Shown here piece after piece: positions 46,053 to 55,999 of a stretch of DNA of 64,000 nt (its first letter is position 1; every line of letters starts with the position of its first letter). A program made the position numbers and the translations under genes. Source of the stretch: an uncultured Alphaproteobacteria bacterium. Its GTDB lineage: Bacteria > Pseudomonadota > Alphaproteobacteria > Micavibrionales > Micavibrionaceae. The DNA is taken from positions 1 through 64,000 of the forward strand of contig CALDTV010000023.1 of assembly GCA_937923625.1 (NCBI GenBank). Direction: 5' to 3'. A model generated the notes under the pieces. The model was not told the origin of the DNA. It worked only from the letters and a program-made list of their open reading frames with translations, and did no database searches.

Positions 46053-47182
46053 TGAAAGTACCGTTTAACATACCTGCGATTTTAGGCACAGAAATTGACG
46101 TGATAAAAGATGTCCTTGAGTCACAAAAACTCTCTGGTAATGGTGTCTTTAGCAAAAAATGTGATGATTGGTTTAAAGAAAATTTAGGCTGTCATGGCGC
46201 AATCCCCGTTCCTTCAGGAACTGCTGCGCTTGAAATGGGATTAATGCTGGCAAATATTAGCCATGGTGATGAAGTCATTTTACCATCCCACACATTCACC
46301 TCCACTGCCACTGCCATAGTCCTGCATGGTGGCGTGCCAGTGTTTGTGGATGCTGAACCAGAGACATTAAATATAAATACCGCGCTGATTGAGCAAGCGA
46401 TTACACCCAAAACAAAAGCCATTATACCCGTTCATTATGCGGGGGTTTCATGTGATATGCATCACATCATGAAGATTGCAAAACAGTATAATTTGACCAT
46501 ATTAGAAGATGCCGCACAATGCATAAGCGCACGCGACCAAAACGGCATGGTTGGCTCACAAGGTCATATGAGTATTTTCAGCTTTCATGAAACCAAAAAT
46601 ATTACCTGCGGTGAAGGCGGCATGTTATGCATTAACGATCCATCATTATGGGAGCGTGCTGAAATTATAAGGGACAAAGGCACCAACCGCCAAAAATTTT
46701 TTCGTGGTCAAGTTGACAAATATTCATGGCAGGATAAAGGAAGCTCTTATTTGATGAGCGAGCTGCAAGCGGGTTATCTTTACGCACAATTACAAGCCTG
46801 TGAGAAAATCATTCAAGACCGATTAGAAACGTGGAATTTTTACCACCGCGCCCTTGAAGATATGCAAAACCAAGGAAAGCTGCGCCGCCCCATTATCCCA
46901 GAAGGCGCAGCACACAACGCCCATGTATATTACATTCTTTTGCCCTCGGATGAGGAACGCAAGCACGTTCAAAAATCATTAAATGATCAAGGCGTGAACG
47001 CCGTAACTCATTACGTTCCGCTTCATTCATCAGACGCAGGTAAAAAATATGGATATGTTGCAGGAGAGATGTCAGAAACAGATGATTTCACTTCACGCCT
47101 TCTGAGGCTTCCGCTTTTTTATGGTCTTGCTCAAGAACAACGTGACCATGTGATAAAAACACTCCTTAAAGCTTTAGCGTAA
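46052..47182 (+). CDS. wecE: dTDP-4-amino-4,6-dideoxygalactose transaminase (WecE/RffA type)
   Basis: 376 residues. It matches WecE along its length: 'VPFNIPAILGTE', 'PSGTAALEMGLML', 'VPVHYAGVSCDMHHIMKIAK', the PLP lysine in 'FSFHETKNITCGEGG' (Lys182), and 'GTNRQKFFRGQVDKYSW', a WecE hallmark. WecE uses glutamate to aminate dTDP-4-keto-6-deoxyglucose, the product of RmlB encoded in the same locus, giving dTDP-Fuc4N. The start overlaps the carrier gene. The stop overlaps the convergent GT-C-like gene by 9 bases. Confidence 0.93.
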   Translation: MKVPFNIPAILGTEIDVIKDVLESQKLSGNGVFSKKCDDWFKENLGCHGAIPVPSGTAALEMGLMLANISHGDEVILPSHTFTSTATAIVLHGGVPVFVDAEPETLNINTALIEQAITPKTKAIIPVHYAGVSCDMHHIMKIAKQYNLTILEDAAQCISARDQNGMVGSQGHMSIFSFHETKNITCGEGGMLCINDPSLWERAEIIRDKGTNRQKFFRGQVDKYSWQDKGSSYLMSELQAGYLYAQLQACEKIIQDRLETWNFYHRALEDMQNQGKLRRPIIPEGAAHNAHVYYILLPSDEERKHVQKSLNDQGVNAVTHYVPLHSSDAGKKYGYVAGEMSETDDFTSRLLRLPLFYGLAQEQRDHVIKTLLKALA

Positions 47183-49015
47183 TATATAAGGACCACTGAG
47201 CTTTATATCGACTTGGCGATGACTGCGGTAATGCCAAAATTGTCCTATATCATAATGAGTGTAATTATCGCTTTTTTTGACGCGATCAAAAAAGCAGTTT
47301 AAATCTTTAGTGTCTAAACTTGCATTGGATAAAATATAAATTTCATCGGCATCTTGCATATTTTCAAAATCAACATGCAAACAGGTACGCGCGACACTAT
47401 TTTTATAACCAGAAATAAGCCACGCTTCAGAAAAAGATTTTGCCCCCACGGCAGAAAGCAAACCAGGCATGTCTTGATAGGCAAAAATTTGATCTTTTTT
47501 AAAATCAAAATTTTCTTTTTCTAAAGCCAGCCAGAGATTATCTATAACGGTTGCATAAGATTTCTCAATTTTTATATGTTTTAAATAAGGACTATATTGC
47601 GAATAAGTCGTTTGCTGTGACAATGGTGCATTTCGGTAACTATAAAATATCTGGTTGCGCGCGACACCATATCCAACCAATATTGTCATTCCAATTAAAA
47701 GGGAAATCGTTATACCCTTTTTTTCTTGAAATTTATGACTATCAAAAAAGTAGAAAATAAAAAATATTGCAGCAAAACTGCCTAATGACAAAGACAATGT
47801 ACTCATAAAATTTGTGTTCGTTCCGACAGGGTGACCAAAGACAACAGCAACAGTAATAATGCAAAAAATAATGTCTTTTATTATCGTTTGATATTCGGTT
47901 TTACGCCAAAAAGACACTGCGTAAAAAATACTAACCGACACAAAAACCGCCATTAAAATTCTTAAGATATTTTGCCCTTGGAAATATCTTGGCTTTTCTG
48001 GCACATAACTATCGATGGCCAAGAAAGCAAAAACGACAACGGCTAAAATTGCGAAAGCGGACCAGAGGGGATTTGATTGTAAGATTTGAATTTTTGTTTT
48101 TTGCGCTGCAAGCGGCGCAACACATAAAGCGCCGAATAAGATGGCGAAAACAGGCAAGAAATCCTTTATAAACCAGCCATTAAAATGATTTAAATACCGC
48201 CCTAATAAGGTTGATAAATAGCCATCGCCAGAAACATTATCCAACATATTGTTTGATTCTGAAAATGTTAGTAATTCGGCAAAATTCTTCCAAAACTCAG
48301 TGGCACAAAAGTAAATAATTACTGCTCCTAAAGATAACAAAATTAGGTAAATAAAAATATCTTGATATTTTCGAACCTTAAACATCAAAGATATAGCCAC
48401 AAAGAAAAATGGAAAACATAGCGCCAAACAAAAGCCGAAAGGAAATTTTGACAAAAATGCGACTACTGTAAAAACAACTAAGCCGATTAAATAAAAATAG
48501 CGGGATGATTGATTGCCCCTAATGTAATGGGTGTAGAACAACAAAGACGCACTCCACCCCATCCCCGCCATGATTGATAAGGCGTTATAATGGCCTGAAG
48601 GCATAAAAACAAAATACCCCATCGCGGCAATAGCAATGAAGCTGAATAAAATAGTAAATTGCCCGCTATTTATATTTTCCTTGTTAAAAAGAAATAGCCG
48701 TATCGAAGCCGTTAGATAAAAACTTAAGATAATGAATAAAAATAAATCTAACAATCGATAGCCAATCAACTGATGACCAAATAAAAATCCAATTGGATGG
48801 GTAAAAAAATGCAAGCCTAATAGGCCGTATACTTCGGATGGCCCATGGATGTGATGATGAAAAACATACCCCTCATCGGTAATATCGAAATTAGTAAAAA
48901 ATCCAAATGCCGTAATGCACGCCACAAATGCAGAACAACATAATGCAATGAGAGGCAGAGCATCACAGTGATTACGCTTATTTTTAGCAGTCTTATGAGA
49001 AATAGTAGATTTCAT
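47174..49015 (-). CDS. Multi-span membrane protein, probable GT-C-like glycosyltransferase
   Basis: 613 residues with about 11-12 membrane spans and a soluble C-terminal domain of about 140 residues. The first extracytoplasmic loop carries 'FDITDEGYVFHHH', an acidic pair after the first span, as in GT-C enzymes (PMT/ArnT-like), which take lipid-phosphate sugars as donors. No strict family was recognised. A DPM1-like transferase and small carrier nearby would provide such a donor on the periplasmic side. A polymerase-type role cannot be excluded. Confidence 0.65.
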   Translation of the reverse strand: MKSTISHKTAKNKRNHCDALPLIALCCSAFVACITAFGFFTNFDITDEGYVFHHHIHGPSEVYGLLGLHFFTHPIGFLFGHQLIGYRLLDLFLFIILSFYLTASIRLFLFNKENINSGQFTILFSFIAIAAMGYFVFMPSGHYNALSIMAGMGWSASLLFYTHYIRGNQSSRYFYLIGLVVFTVVAFLSKFPFGFCLALCFPFFFVAISLMFKVRKYQDIFIYLILLSLGAVIIYFCATEFWKNFAELLTFSESNNMLDNVSGDGYLSTLLGRYLNHFNGWFIKDFLPVFAILFGALCVAPLAAQKTKIQILQSNPLWSAFAILAVVVFAFLAIDSYVPEKPRYFQGQNILRILMAVFVSVSIFYAVSFWRKTEYQTIIKDIIFCIITVAVVFGHPVGTNTNFMSTLSLSLGSFAAIFFIFYFFDSHKFQEKKGITISLLIGMTILVGYGVARNQIFYSYRNAPLSQQTTYSQYSPYLKHIKIEKSYATVIDNLWLALEKENFDFKKDQIFAYQDMPGLLSAVGAKSFSEAWLISGYKNSVARTCLHVDFENMQDADEIYILSNASLDTKDLNCFFDRVKKSDNYTHYDIGQFWHYRSHRQVDIKLSGPYILR

Positions 49016-49160
49016 GGCAGTTTATGATTTACAGGTGGTAGGATTACCTCTCTAATTGATTTAACATGATAGAGCATATAATCAATAATCACTAAAACTA
49101 TTCAACGGTCAGCTTCTTTAACGCAACTCTTTCACGTCCATCTAAACGGCAATTATTTCA

Positions 49161-50591
49161 ATGAAAGCAAAGAAACTCTTTAAAGAAACCATTATTTACG
49201 GTGGCGCTGATTTTGTTGGGAAATTTATTGCCTTTATTACCTTCCCCATCATTGCCGCTACGCTGGGCCCAGAAGAATTTGGGTATCTTGATCTAATCCT
49301 GACCGTTACCACATTAAGCGGCATATTGATAAGCTGTGGCTTGAATGGTGCGATAAATCGGTTTTATTGGGATGAAAATACGCCTGAAAAAGACCGCTCC
49401 CTTATTATTTCCAATGGATTATTCGTTTTATGTGGCTTTGCCGCCCTGCTGGTTGGCCTTGCCTGTTTTGTCATTCCTGTCATCTTTCAAGAAACGCGCT
49501 CCTTGCCCTTTGGCTATCAAGCCTTATTGGGGGCGACCATTTTAACAATCACAGCCCAACTCATTCGCTATTCGCTTGACGTTATTCGCCTCCAATTCGC
49601 ACCTTTTAAATTTATGACAATCGCGCTTTTTGTCAAAATAATCTCAGCGGCATTGGCTGTCTATGTGGTGGTCTATCTTAGCAAGGGAATTGACGGGCTT
49701 TTGATCATACGCGCTTTGGTTGGCGTTGCGGCAATTCCGTTAATCTTCTTTTTCATCAAAAAAGATTTGGTTTTTAAATTTGATACTCAATGGACAAAGA
49801 AATTATTGGCCTATGGCTATCCACTGATTTTTGCCAATATTGCTTTTTGGCTCTTTAGCGCGATTGACCGTTGGATGCTGGCCTATTTTTCATCTGTAGC
49901 GGAAACGGGAATTTATTCCCTCGCCTTTCGCCTATCGACTATTATTTTGTTTATTTCATTGGCCTTAGGGCGCGCATGGAGCCCTTATGCGATTAAATTA
50001 AAAACAGAGAACCCAGCCTATAAAGAAATTTACGTAAATGTCTTTTTATTTTTAATTTACATTATGCTGGTTGCAGCAGGCACATTGGCCTTATTTTCAG
50101 GGGAATTTATAACGTTATTATTGCCAGACTCTTATGCCTCAAGCGCCATTCCTTTAACGATATTATGCTTTTCTATCATCTTTCAAGCCACACAACAAAT
50201 CACCATTATTGGCATTACGATTGAAAAGAAAACACACTTACAAGCAAAAATTGTCTGGTTCGCAGCTTTCGCTAATTTTACTTTAAACTTCTTTTTAATC
50301 CCCACTTTTGGCGCAACAGGGGCGGCCATCGCAACACTTTTGTCTTATTTCATTTTGACGGGTTCTTACTTTTATTTCACCCAACGATTACATAGATTGC
50401 CATTTGATAAGAAGAAAATTATTTGCTTTATAATTGCAGGGATAACCCTATTAATCACATCTATAATTGGCTATAACAACGAAATTATGTGGCATTTCAT
50501 TATGGTGAAAATAATTATTGGATTTTTAATTTTTGGCCTTTCAGCGTGGCTATTACCCTTCAAACAGCTACAAAATTTGTTAAATAAATAA
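49161..50591 (+). CDS. Wzx-type oligosaccharide flippase
   Basis: 476 residues with 12-14 membrane spans of the MOP/polysaccharide-synthesis superfamily. The start 'LFKETIIYGGADFVGKFIAFITFPIIAATLGPEEFGYLDLI' (quoted only in part as LFKETIIYGGADFVGK) and the mid-protein 'FWLFSAIDRWMLAYFSSVAETGIYSLAF' region are typical. It would move the lipid-linked repeat unit across the inner membrane. Two glycosyltransferase genes follow at 14 bases and with a 4-base overlap, so the three form an operon. Confidence 0.9.
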   Translation: MKAKKLFKETIIYGGADFVGKFIAFITFPIIAATLGPEEFGYLDLILTVTTLSGILISCGLNGAINRFYWDENTPEKDRSLIISNGLFVLCGFAALLVGLACFVIPVIFQETRSLPFGYQALLGATILTITAQLIRYSLDVIRLQFAPFKFMTIALFVKIISAALAVYVVVYLSKGIDGLLIIRALVGVAAIPLIFFFIKKDLVFKFDTQWTKKLLAYGYPLIFANIAFWLFSAIDRWMLAYFSSVAETGIYSLAFRLSTIILFISLALGRAWSPYAIKLKTENPAYKEIYVNVFLFLIYIMLVAAGTLALFSGEFITLLLPDSYASSAIPLTILCFSIIFQATQQITIIGITIEKKTHLQAKIVWFAAFANFTLNFFLIPTFGATGAAIATLLSYFILTGSYFYFTQRLHRLPFDKKKIICFIIAGITLLITSIIGYNNEIMWHFIMVKIIIGFLIFGLSAWLLPFKQLQNLLNK

Positions 50592-50605
50592 TAAAAATGG
50601 CATAG

Positions 50606-51769
50606 ATGACAAAGCGTGTTTTAATATTAGGATTGGTAGATCCAAGCGGAAACCCCAGACCGCGCCGCATGATAGAATTATGCCATAGCTTAGGCTACCA
50701 TATCTCCTGCGCCAGCTTTCCTTTAAAAAATGCGCTACCGATTGACGTACAATATAATTTTAAACGCCCCGCGATGACATTCGCAAGCCGCCTATTGCGC
50801 AAAATAATTGGGGCTTCAGCCTCACTTTTAAACTCCGCTTTTTTAACCGATAAATTATATGAAAGCCGTTGGAGTTTAAAGAAAATACAGCGTGATTTAA
50901 AACAGCAAAATTTTGATCTTATTGTCGTCGAAGACTTACAGCTTTTAAGCCTCGCTTTTAAAATTAAAAACAATGCAAAAATCATTTTTGATGCGCGGGA
51001 ATATTACCCCCTCCAGCTAGAGAACAGTCTCTTTTGGCGGTTAACCGAAAAAAGAACTCGCATACGCCTTTGCCGAACATATCTTGGCCAATGTGACCGC
51101 GTTATGACAGTCTCCCCTGGCTTGGCGGCAAAATATAAACAGGAATTCAATATTGATCCTATCCTGATCCGCAGCATGCCAAATTTTGTCGATCACAAGC
51201 CTGTAAAAATGGAAGATGATAAAATCAAAATGGTTCATCATGGCGTCGCAAATTATAATAGGAAGCTTGAAAATATTGTTGAAACGATGCGCCATGTGGA
51301 TGGGCGTTATTCACTCGATTTTTACTTAACAGGAAGCGCCGCTTATCAAAATAAATTAAAAGACAGCGCAAAGGACTTAAAAAATATTCAATTTCTACCA
51401 CCGATTGAATTTACAAAAATTATTACTAGTTTAAACCAATATGATATTGGGCTTTGCTTTATTTATCCATCAACTTTTAATCTTAAATATTGCCTACCAA
51501 ATAAATTGTTTGAGTTCATACAGGCGCGTCTAGCGGTTATTTCGGGCCCGCTTATTGATGTAGAGGACATTATTAAAGACCATGAAGCAGGCTTTGTTTC
51601 TGATAGTTTTGAGCCAAAAGAGATGGCCGATTTGCTCAACAGCCTTCAAACAGAAGATATAGCCCAAGCCAAGAAAAACTCCCACAAGGCCGCAAAAACA
51701 CTTAATTACGAAGAAGAAAGCCTTCAGGTCAAGAGCCTTATTCATCAGTTAATCGGGGAAGACGCTTGA
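50606..51769 (+). CDS. GT4-like glycosyltransferase
   Basis: 387 residues in a GT-B fold. The N-terminal domain begins 'RVLILGLVDPSGNPRPRRMIELC'; an 'IIFDAREYYPLQLE' block corresponds to the D-x-H/R-E region of GT4 enzymes, and 'CDRVMTVSPGLAAKYKQEF' is typical. The C-terminal donor domain has 'CLPNKLFEFIQARLAVI', the Glu-containing nucleotide-sugar site. It probably adds a sugar to the repeat unit at the cytoplasmic face. It overlaps the next gene by 4 bases. Confidence 0.85.
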   Translation: MTKRVLILGLVDPSGNPRPRRMIELCHSLGYHISCASFPLKNALPIDVQYNFKRPAMTFASRLLRKIIGASASLLNSAFLTDKLYESRWSLKKIQRDLKQQNFDLIVVEDLQLLSLAFKIKNNAKIIFDAREYYPLQLENSLFWRLTEKRTRIRLCRTYLGQCDRVMTVSPGLAAKYKQEFNIDPILIRSMPNFVDHKPVKMEDDKIKMVHHGVANYNRKLENIVETMRHVDGRYSLDFYLTGSAAYQNKLKDSAKDLKNIQFLPPIEFTKIITSLNQYDIGLCFIYPSTFNLKYCLPNKLFEFIQARLAVISGPLIDVEDIIKDHEAGFVSDSFEPKEMADLLNSLQTEDIAQAKKNSHKAAKTLNYEEESLQVKSLIHQLIGEDA

Positions 51770-52854
51770 AGCTGGTTTACCTCACATTAGAAGCACCGCG
51801 CGAAGGCCAAGCAAGCTATGTTCATGTGCATGAAATTATTGCTGGCCTAAAAAAACGCGGCGTTAATGTCTCTCTCTACCAACCTTATTACACCCATAAA
51901 AAAAGCTCTCCTAACTTATTGTTACGCTTGTTGCTATCCATTCCGTTACAATGTCAATTATGGTGGAACTGGCCAAAAGGTGGCGTTTTATATATGCGGG
52001 CGCATTACATGGCTTTTCCATCAGCTGTCATTGCGCGGCTTTTTAAAATACCGATTATCCATGAGATAAATGGCCCCTATGGAGATGTCTTTGTAACATA
52101 TCCGCGTTTAAATTTTTTCAAAAATATCCTAATCCGGAGCCAACGTTGGCAGTATAAAAAAGCCACAAGGCTTATTGCAGTCACAAAGGAATTAGTTGAA
52201 TGGGCGAACAAAGAAGCTGAGCGAAAAGACACCGTCTTTATATCAAACGGTGCGAACACCAAAATATTCACACCAGATTTACCAAAACCAAAAGACGCCC
52301 CAGCGCAATATGTTGTGTTCTTTGGCGGACTCACGCGTTGGCATGGCGTTGATGTGATGATTGATGCCTGCGCCAAGCCACATTGGCCAGATAATGTTAA
52401 ATTATTGGTTATTGGGGACGGTCAAAAAAGCAATAGCGTGATAAATGCAGCAAAAACCAATGATAAGATTATCTTTAAAGGCCGCTTGCCTTATAAGGAA
52501 GTCGCGCCGTACGTCACACATGCCATTGCAGGGTTAGTCATGATTGGCGACCCAGCAAAACGTTCCGCAACGGGCGTCTTTCCTTTAAAATTATTTGAAA
52601 CTTTGGCCTGCGCCACACCTGCACTGGTGAGTGATCTGCCAGGACAATCTGATTTCATCAAAGAACATAAATGCGGTATCGTTATCCCAATGGATGATGC
52701 CAATACCCTCGCCACAGAGGTCGCCAACCTCAGCAACAACCCAAATTTAAGAAAAGACCTAGGGCAAAATGGTCACCAAGCCGTTTTAACAAATCATAGC
52801 TGGGACAGCCGTGCGCAAGACACATTAGATATTATCAAGAACTTGAAAGCATAA
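51766..52854 (+). CDS. GT4 family glycosyltransferase
   Basis: 362 residues starting at a TTG whose TTGA overlaps the previous stop, with GGGGAAG upstream. GT-B features are 'VHVHEIIAGLKKRGVNVSLY', 'PIIHEINGPYGDVF', 'FISNGANTKIF', 'VVFFGGLTRWHGVDVMIDA' and the donor motif 'GVFPLKLFETLACATPALV' with its E-x7-E-like region. It is the last gene of the polysaccharide locus and is followed by a strong terminator. Confidence 0.9.
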   Translation: MKLVYLTLEAPREGQASYVHVHEIIAGLKKRGVNVSLYQPYYTHKKSSPNLLLRLLLSIPLQCQLWWNWPKGGVLYMRAHYMAFPSAVIARLFKIPIIHEINGPYGDVFVTYPRLNFFKNILIRSQRWQYKKATRLIAVTKELVEWANKEAERKDTVFISNGANTKIFTPDLPKPKDAPAQYVVFFGGLTRWHGVDVMIDACAKPHWPDNVKLLVIGDGQKSNSVINAAKTNDKIIFKGRLPYKEVAPYVTHAIAGLVMIGDPAKRSATGVFPLKLFETLACATPALVSDLPGQSDFIKEHKCGIVIPMDDANTLATEVANLSNNPNLRKDLGQNGHQAVLTNHSWDSRAQDTLDIIKNLKA

Positions 52855-52865
52855 AAGACATAAAA

Positions 52866-52889
52866 AAAAGCGCATAGAAACGCGCTTTT
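52866..52889. terminator. Bidirectional rho-independent terminator at the end of the polysaccharide locus
   Basis: AAAAGCGC (52866-52873) pairs with GCGCTTTT (52882-52889) around an 8-base loop, with A-run and T-run on either side. It serves the plus-strand glycosyltransferase and the minus-strand zinc-ribbon gene. Confidence 0.85.
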
Positions 52890-52922
52890 ATTCATAGCTA
52901 AAAAATTTCTATTTTAAAAAAA

Positions 52923-53114
52923 CTAATATGCTTTTGTTACACCATCAGAGACAGCCTTTTCAGCGTTCACTTTCGACATAATACAGCAAATTGTTGTACT
53001 ACATTTTGGGCAGGCTCCCTTGGCCATAAAGCCACCTTTTTTTGTTTGGTGAATGGCTGGATCTTTTAATTCAACCCCTTTTTCTTTACATTTAACGCAA
53101 TATCCTGAAATCAT
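52923..53114 (-). CDS. DUF5679-like zinc-ribbon protein
   Basis: 63 residues. 'GYCVKCKEKG' and 'GACPKCSTTICCIM' form a four-cysteine zinc ribbon, and the layout Y-C-V-K-C ... K-G-x-x-A-x-G-x-C-P-x-C matches the DUF5679 family. An AGGGAGA ribosome-binding site lies upstream of the ATG. The role is unknown; such ribbons bind nucleic acid or protein. It shares the bidirectional terminator with the glycosyltransferase operon. Confidence 0.75.
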   Translation of the reverse strand: MISGYCVKCKEKGVELKDPAIHQTKKGGFMAKGACPKCSTTICCIMSKVNAEKAVSDGVTKAY

Positions 53115-53299
53115 ATGATTATCTCCCTGTAAAAGATTTGAATCTGTTATTACCTTACATTCTACACGCCTATGAGCGCTTTAAATAGGGAATATTGAAA
53201 TTAAATGTGCTTATGGTTAATGAAGGGCTCTGTTTATATGCTTTACAACCTTTTTTCTAGCTTAGAAGCTTGCCCTTCTATAAGCTTCTTTCGATTATT

Positions 53300-55999
53300 A
53301 TGATAGAAAAAACAGCAACTTATTGTTTTCTTTGCGGCTCCTTGCTTATTGCACTTGGGGCTGCCGTTATGATGGGCTGGTACATCGATAGCCAGACACT
53401 CATTCAGATTTATCCTTCATTTGCCCCGATGCAATATAACACCGCACTGGGCTTTTTGCTAAGTGGCGTAGCCCTGATTTGCTTAATAAAAAAACAAAGA
53501 AGGACGACCAAAATACTTGGCTACCTGATTGGATTGCTGGGAATTACGACACTTTTTCAATATATCTTCCATGTTAATTTTGGGATTGATCAATTATTAA
53601 TGGATCAATCGATCATGACCCGCACATCACATGTGGGGCGCATGGCGCCCAATACTGCGCTTTGCTTTACCCTAACAGGGCTGTTTTTTGTGTTAGGACG
53701 CGACAAACATAAAATTGGCATTGGTATTTCTGTTACTATTTTAATCTTTTCTGCGATGGCATTGGCCGCCTACATACTTAAAGCCGACAGCATGCATGGG
53801 TGGGGTAATTTAACCCGCATGGCCCTTCACACGACTTTGGGCTTTGTGATGATTGGCTCTGCCTTATCCCTTGTCTTCACGAGACGCAATCAAGATTTAA
53901 ATTGGCAAAGAACACTCCCCCTTTCAATTTTCTTAATCACAATTGCAATAACATTATTCGCATGGCAAACGATCAGAGATACCATCCAAGCAAAAAACCA
54001 ATCTTATTTCGAAAAAATAACAGCGGATACCAAGCAGAATTTACAAACAGTTTATAAAGCTTATGAGCAGAGCTTGTGGGGCGGTTTGGGATTATTTTAC
54101 GCCTCTAAATCCGTTGAACCAGATGAGTGGAAAAAATTTGTTTCGGCACTTCAAATTGAAGATAAATTGCCCGGGATTAATGGTGTTGGCTATATTGATT
54201 ACGTTCAGGAAAGCCAACTTCAAAGATATTTAGGCAAAACACGTCAGGAAATTCCCGATTTCAGAAATAAACCACGCACAGCATATGATGATAAATTTAT
54301 TATTCGTTATATTGAACCAATTGATAAAAATATCAAAGCCATAGGGCTTGATATTGGCTTTGAAAAAAATAGACGCAACGCGGCTGAAAAATCCAGAGAT
54401 ACTGGTCAACCAGCACTCACGCAAAAAATTATCCTTGTTCAGGATCAGGAGAAAGCCCCAGGATTTTTATTGTTACTCCCCCGTTATGAAGACGGATATA
54501 CCCCCGCAACAATCCAAGAACGCCGAGAAAAAATTCTTGGGTGGGTGTATGCCCCCTTCATTGGAAAAGATCTATTTGGTAATTTAAATACGCTGGAGAA
54601 AGACCAACTTTCTTATCAGGTTTATGACGGTGAGATGACCACCACAGAGAATTTGATATACGCCAATAGCACAGCTCCTCTAAATCCAAAATTTATGCAC
54701 CAAGATCAAATTATTGTTGCAGGACAAAAATGGACGATTAATTGGCAAAGCGGCGCTTTATTTGCCCCCCCTATCAAACAAAATTCCGCTTACTTTATTT
54801 TATTATTTGGCACATTATTTTCTTTCTTTATTTTCTATATTTTAAACAAACTTGTTCATATCCAAGAGAAAATTTCCGAAGAAGTGACGATCAAAACAGC
54901 GGAAGTGAAATCTTCTGCCGCCTTACTGGAGCTTGTTTATGAGACTATTCCTGATTTAATTTTTGTGAAGGATTCTCAATTTCGTATTGTTTCTGCCAAC
55001 AAGTCGTTCTTAAAACTTTATCCAGCGGAAAAACAAGATTCAATTATTGGCACAACAACATTGGAAAAACACAAACCAGAAGAAGCAGAAGAATTTTTAA
55101 AAGATGACCGAAGAGCTTTTAAAGAAGGGCAAGTCACGACAGAGGAGACCATTACCTTTCCCAATGGCAATGTACGAACTTTACTAACACAAAAAATTCG
55201 TTTCGAAGATGCCAAAGGCGAAAAGTTCATATTAGGTGTTGCAAATGACATCACCGATCGCAAGCTATCTGAATTAGAACTTATGCGCTCTAACTCAGAG
55301 TTAGAACGTTTTGCTTATATTGCGTCGCATGATCTGCAAGAGCCTTTGCGGATGATTAATAATTTCACCCATTTGTTAGATGCAGAATACGCAAAAGATT
55401 TTGATAGCACCGCTTCAGAATATATGAGCTTTATAATGGATGCGGCAAAACGCATGCAGGCGCTTATTACCGATATTTTGGAATATTCCCGCCTTGAATC
55501 AGAAGAGATTGGTTGGTCAGAATTTAATTGTATGGATTCGATTGTTGTTGCCTTAAAAAACCTCAAAGACCCGATTGATGAAACAGAAGCACAAATATCT
55601 GTAGGGACAATGCCAACAATTTACGCAAACCCCATTCGATTCTCGCGCCTCATGCAGAATTTAATCGGGAATGCGATAAAATATCGATCTGCTGATAGGA
55701 CACTAAAAATTGACATATCATGTGAAGACGTGGATAATGAGTTGTTGTTTAGCGTTAAAGACAACGCGATTGGTATGGAAGAAAAATACCTAGATCAGAT
55801 CTTCGTTATCTTTAAACGTCTTCACAATAAAGACCAATATGGCGGAACAGGTATTGGACTGTCTATATGTAAGAAAATCGTCGAAAGTTTTGGTGGAACG
55901 CTAACGGTTTCATCAGAACACGGCGTCGGAAGCGAATTTAGTTTCACGATCCCAAAGAAAAAAATAGCTGACTCAACAGAAAGTAAGAGCAATGAATAA
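53300..55999 (+). CDS. CHASE-PAS sensor histidine kinase
   Basis: 899 residues from the ATG at 53300; a TTG ten codons upstream is possible. The N-terminus has about six membrane spans (1-215), then a periplasmic CHASE domain (about 250-470: 'LPGINGVGYIDYVQESQL', 'PGFLLLLPRYEDG'), a further span (about 500-520), a PAS domain (about 540-655: 'ETIPDLIFVKDSQFRIVSAN') and HisKA with 'ASHDLQEPLRM' (His677). The HATPase has 'NLIGNAIKY' and 'GGTGIGLSICKK', but the G1 box reads DNAIG rather than DxGxG. This kinase type pairs with Rcp1-like receivers. It overlaps such a receiver gene by 8 bases. Confidence 0.92.
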   Translation: MIEKTATYCFLCGSLLIALGAAVMMGWYIDSQTLIQIYPSFAPMQYNTALGFLLSGVALICLIKKQRRTTKILGYLIGLLGITTLFQYIFHVNFGIDQLLMDQSIMTRTSHVGRMAPNTALCFTLTGLFFVLGRDKHKIGIGISVTILIFSAMALAAYILKADSMHGWGNLTRMALHTTLGFVMIGSALSLVFTRRNQDLNWQRTLPLSIFLITIAITLFAWQTIRDTIQAKNQSYFEKITADTKQNLQTVYKAYEQSLWGGLGLFYASKSVEPDEWKKFVSALQIEDKLPGINGVGYIDYVQESQLQRYLGKTRQEIPDFRNKPRTAYDDKFIIRYIEPIDKNIKAIGLDIGFEKNRRNAAEKSRDTGQPALTQKIILVQDQEKAPGFLLLLPRYEDGYTPATIQERREKILGWVYAPFIGKDLFGNLNTLEKDQLSYQVYDGEMTTTENLIYANSTAPLNPKFMHQDQIIVAGQKWTINWQSGALFAPPIKQNSAYFILLFGTLFSFFIFYILNKLVHIQEKISEEVTIKTAEVKSSAALLELVYETIPDLIFVKDSQFRIVSANKSFLKLYPAEKQDSIIGTTTLEKHKPEEAEEFLKDDRRAFKEGQVTTEETITFPNGNVRTLLTQKIRFEDAKGEKFILGVANDITDRKLSELELMRSNSELERFAYIASHDLQEPLRMINNFTHLLDAEYAKDFDSTASEYMSFIMDAAKRMQALITDILEYSRLESEEIGWSEFNCMDSIVVALKNLKDPIDETEAQISVGTMPTIYANPIRFSRLMQNLIGNAIKYRSADRTLKIDISCEDVDNELLFSVKDNAIGMEEKYLDQIFVIFKRLHNKDQYGGTGIGLSICKKIVESFGGTLTVSSEHGVGSEFSFTIPKKKIADSTESKSNE

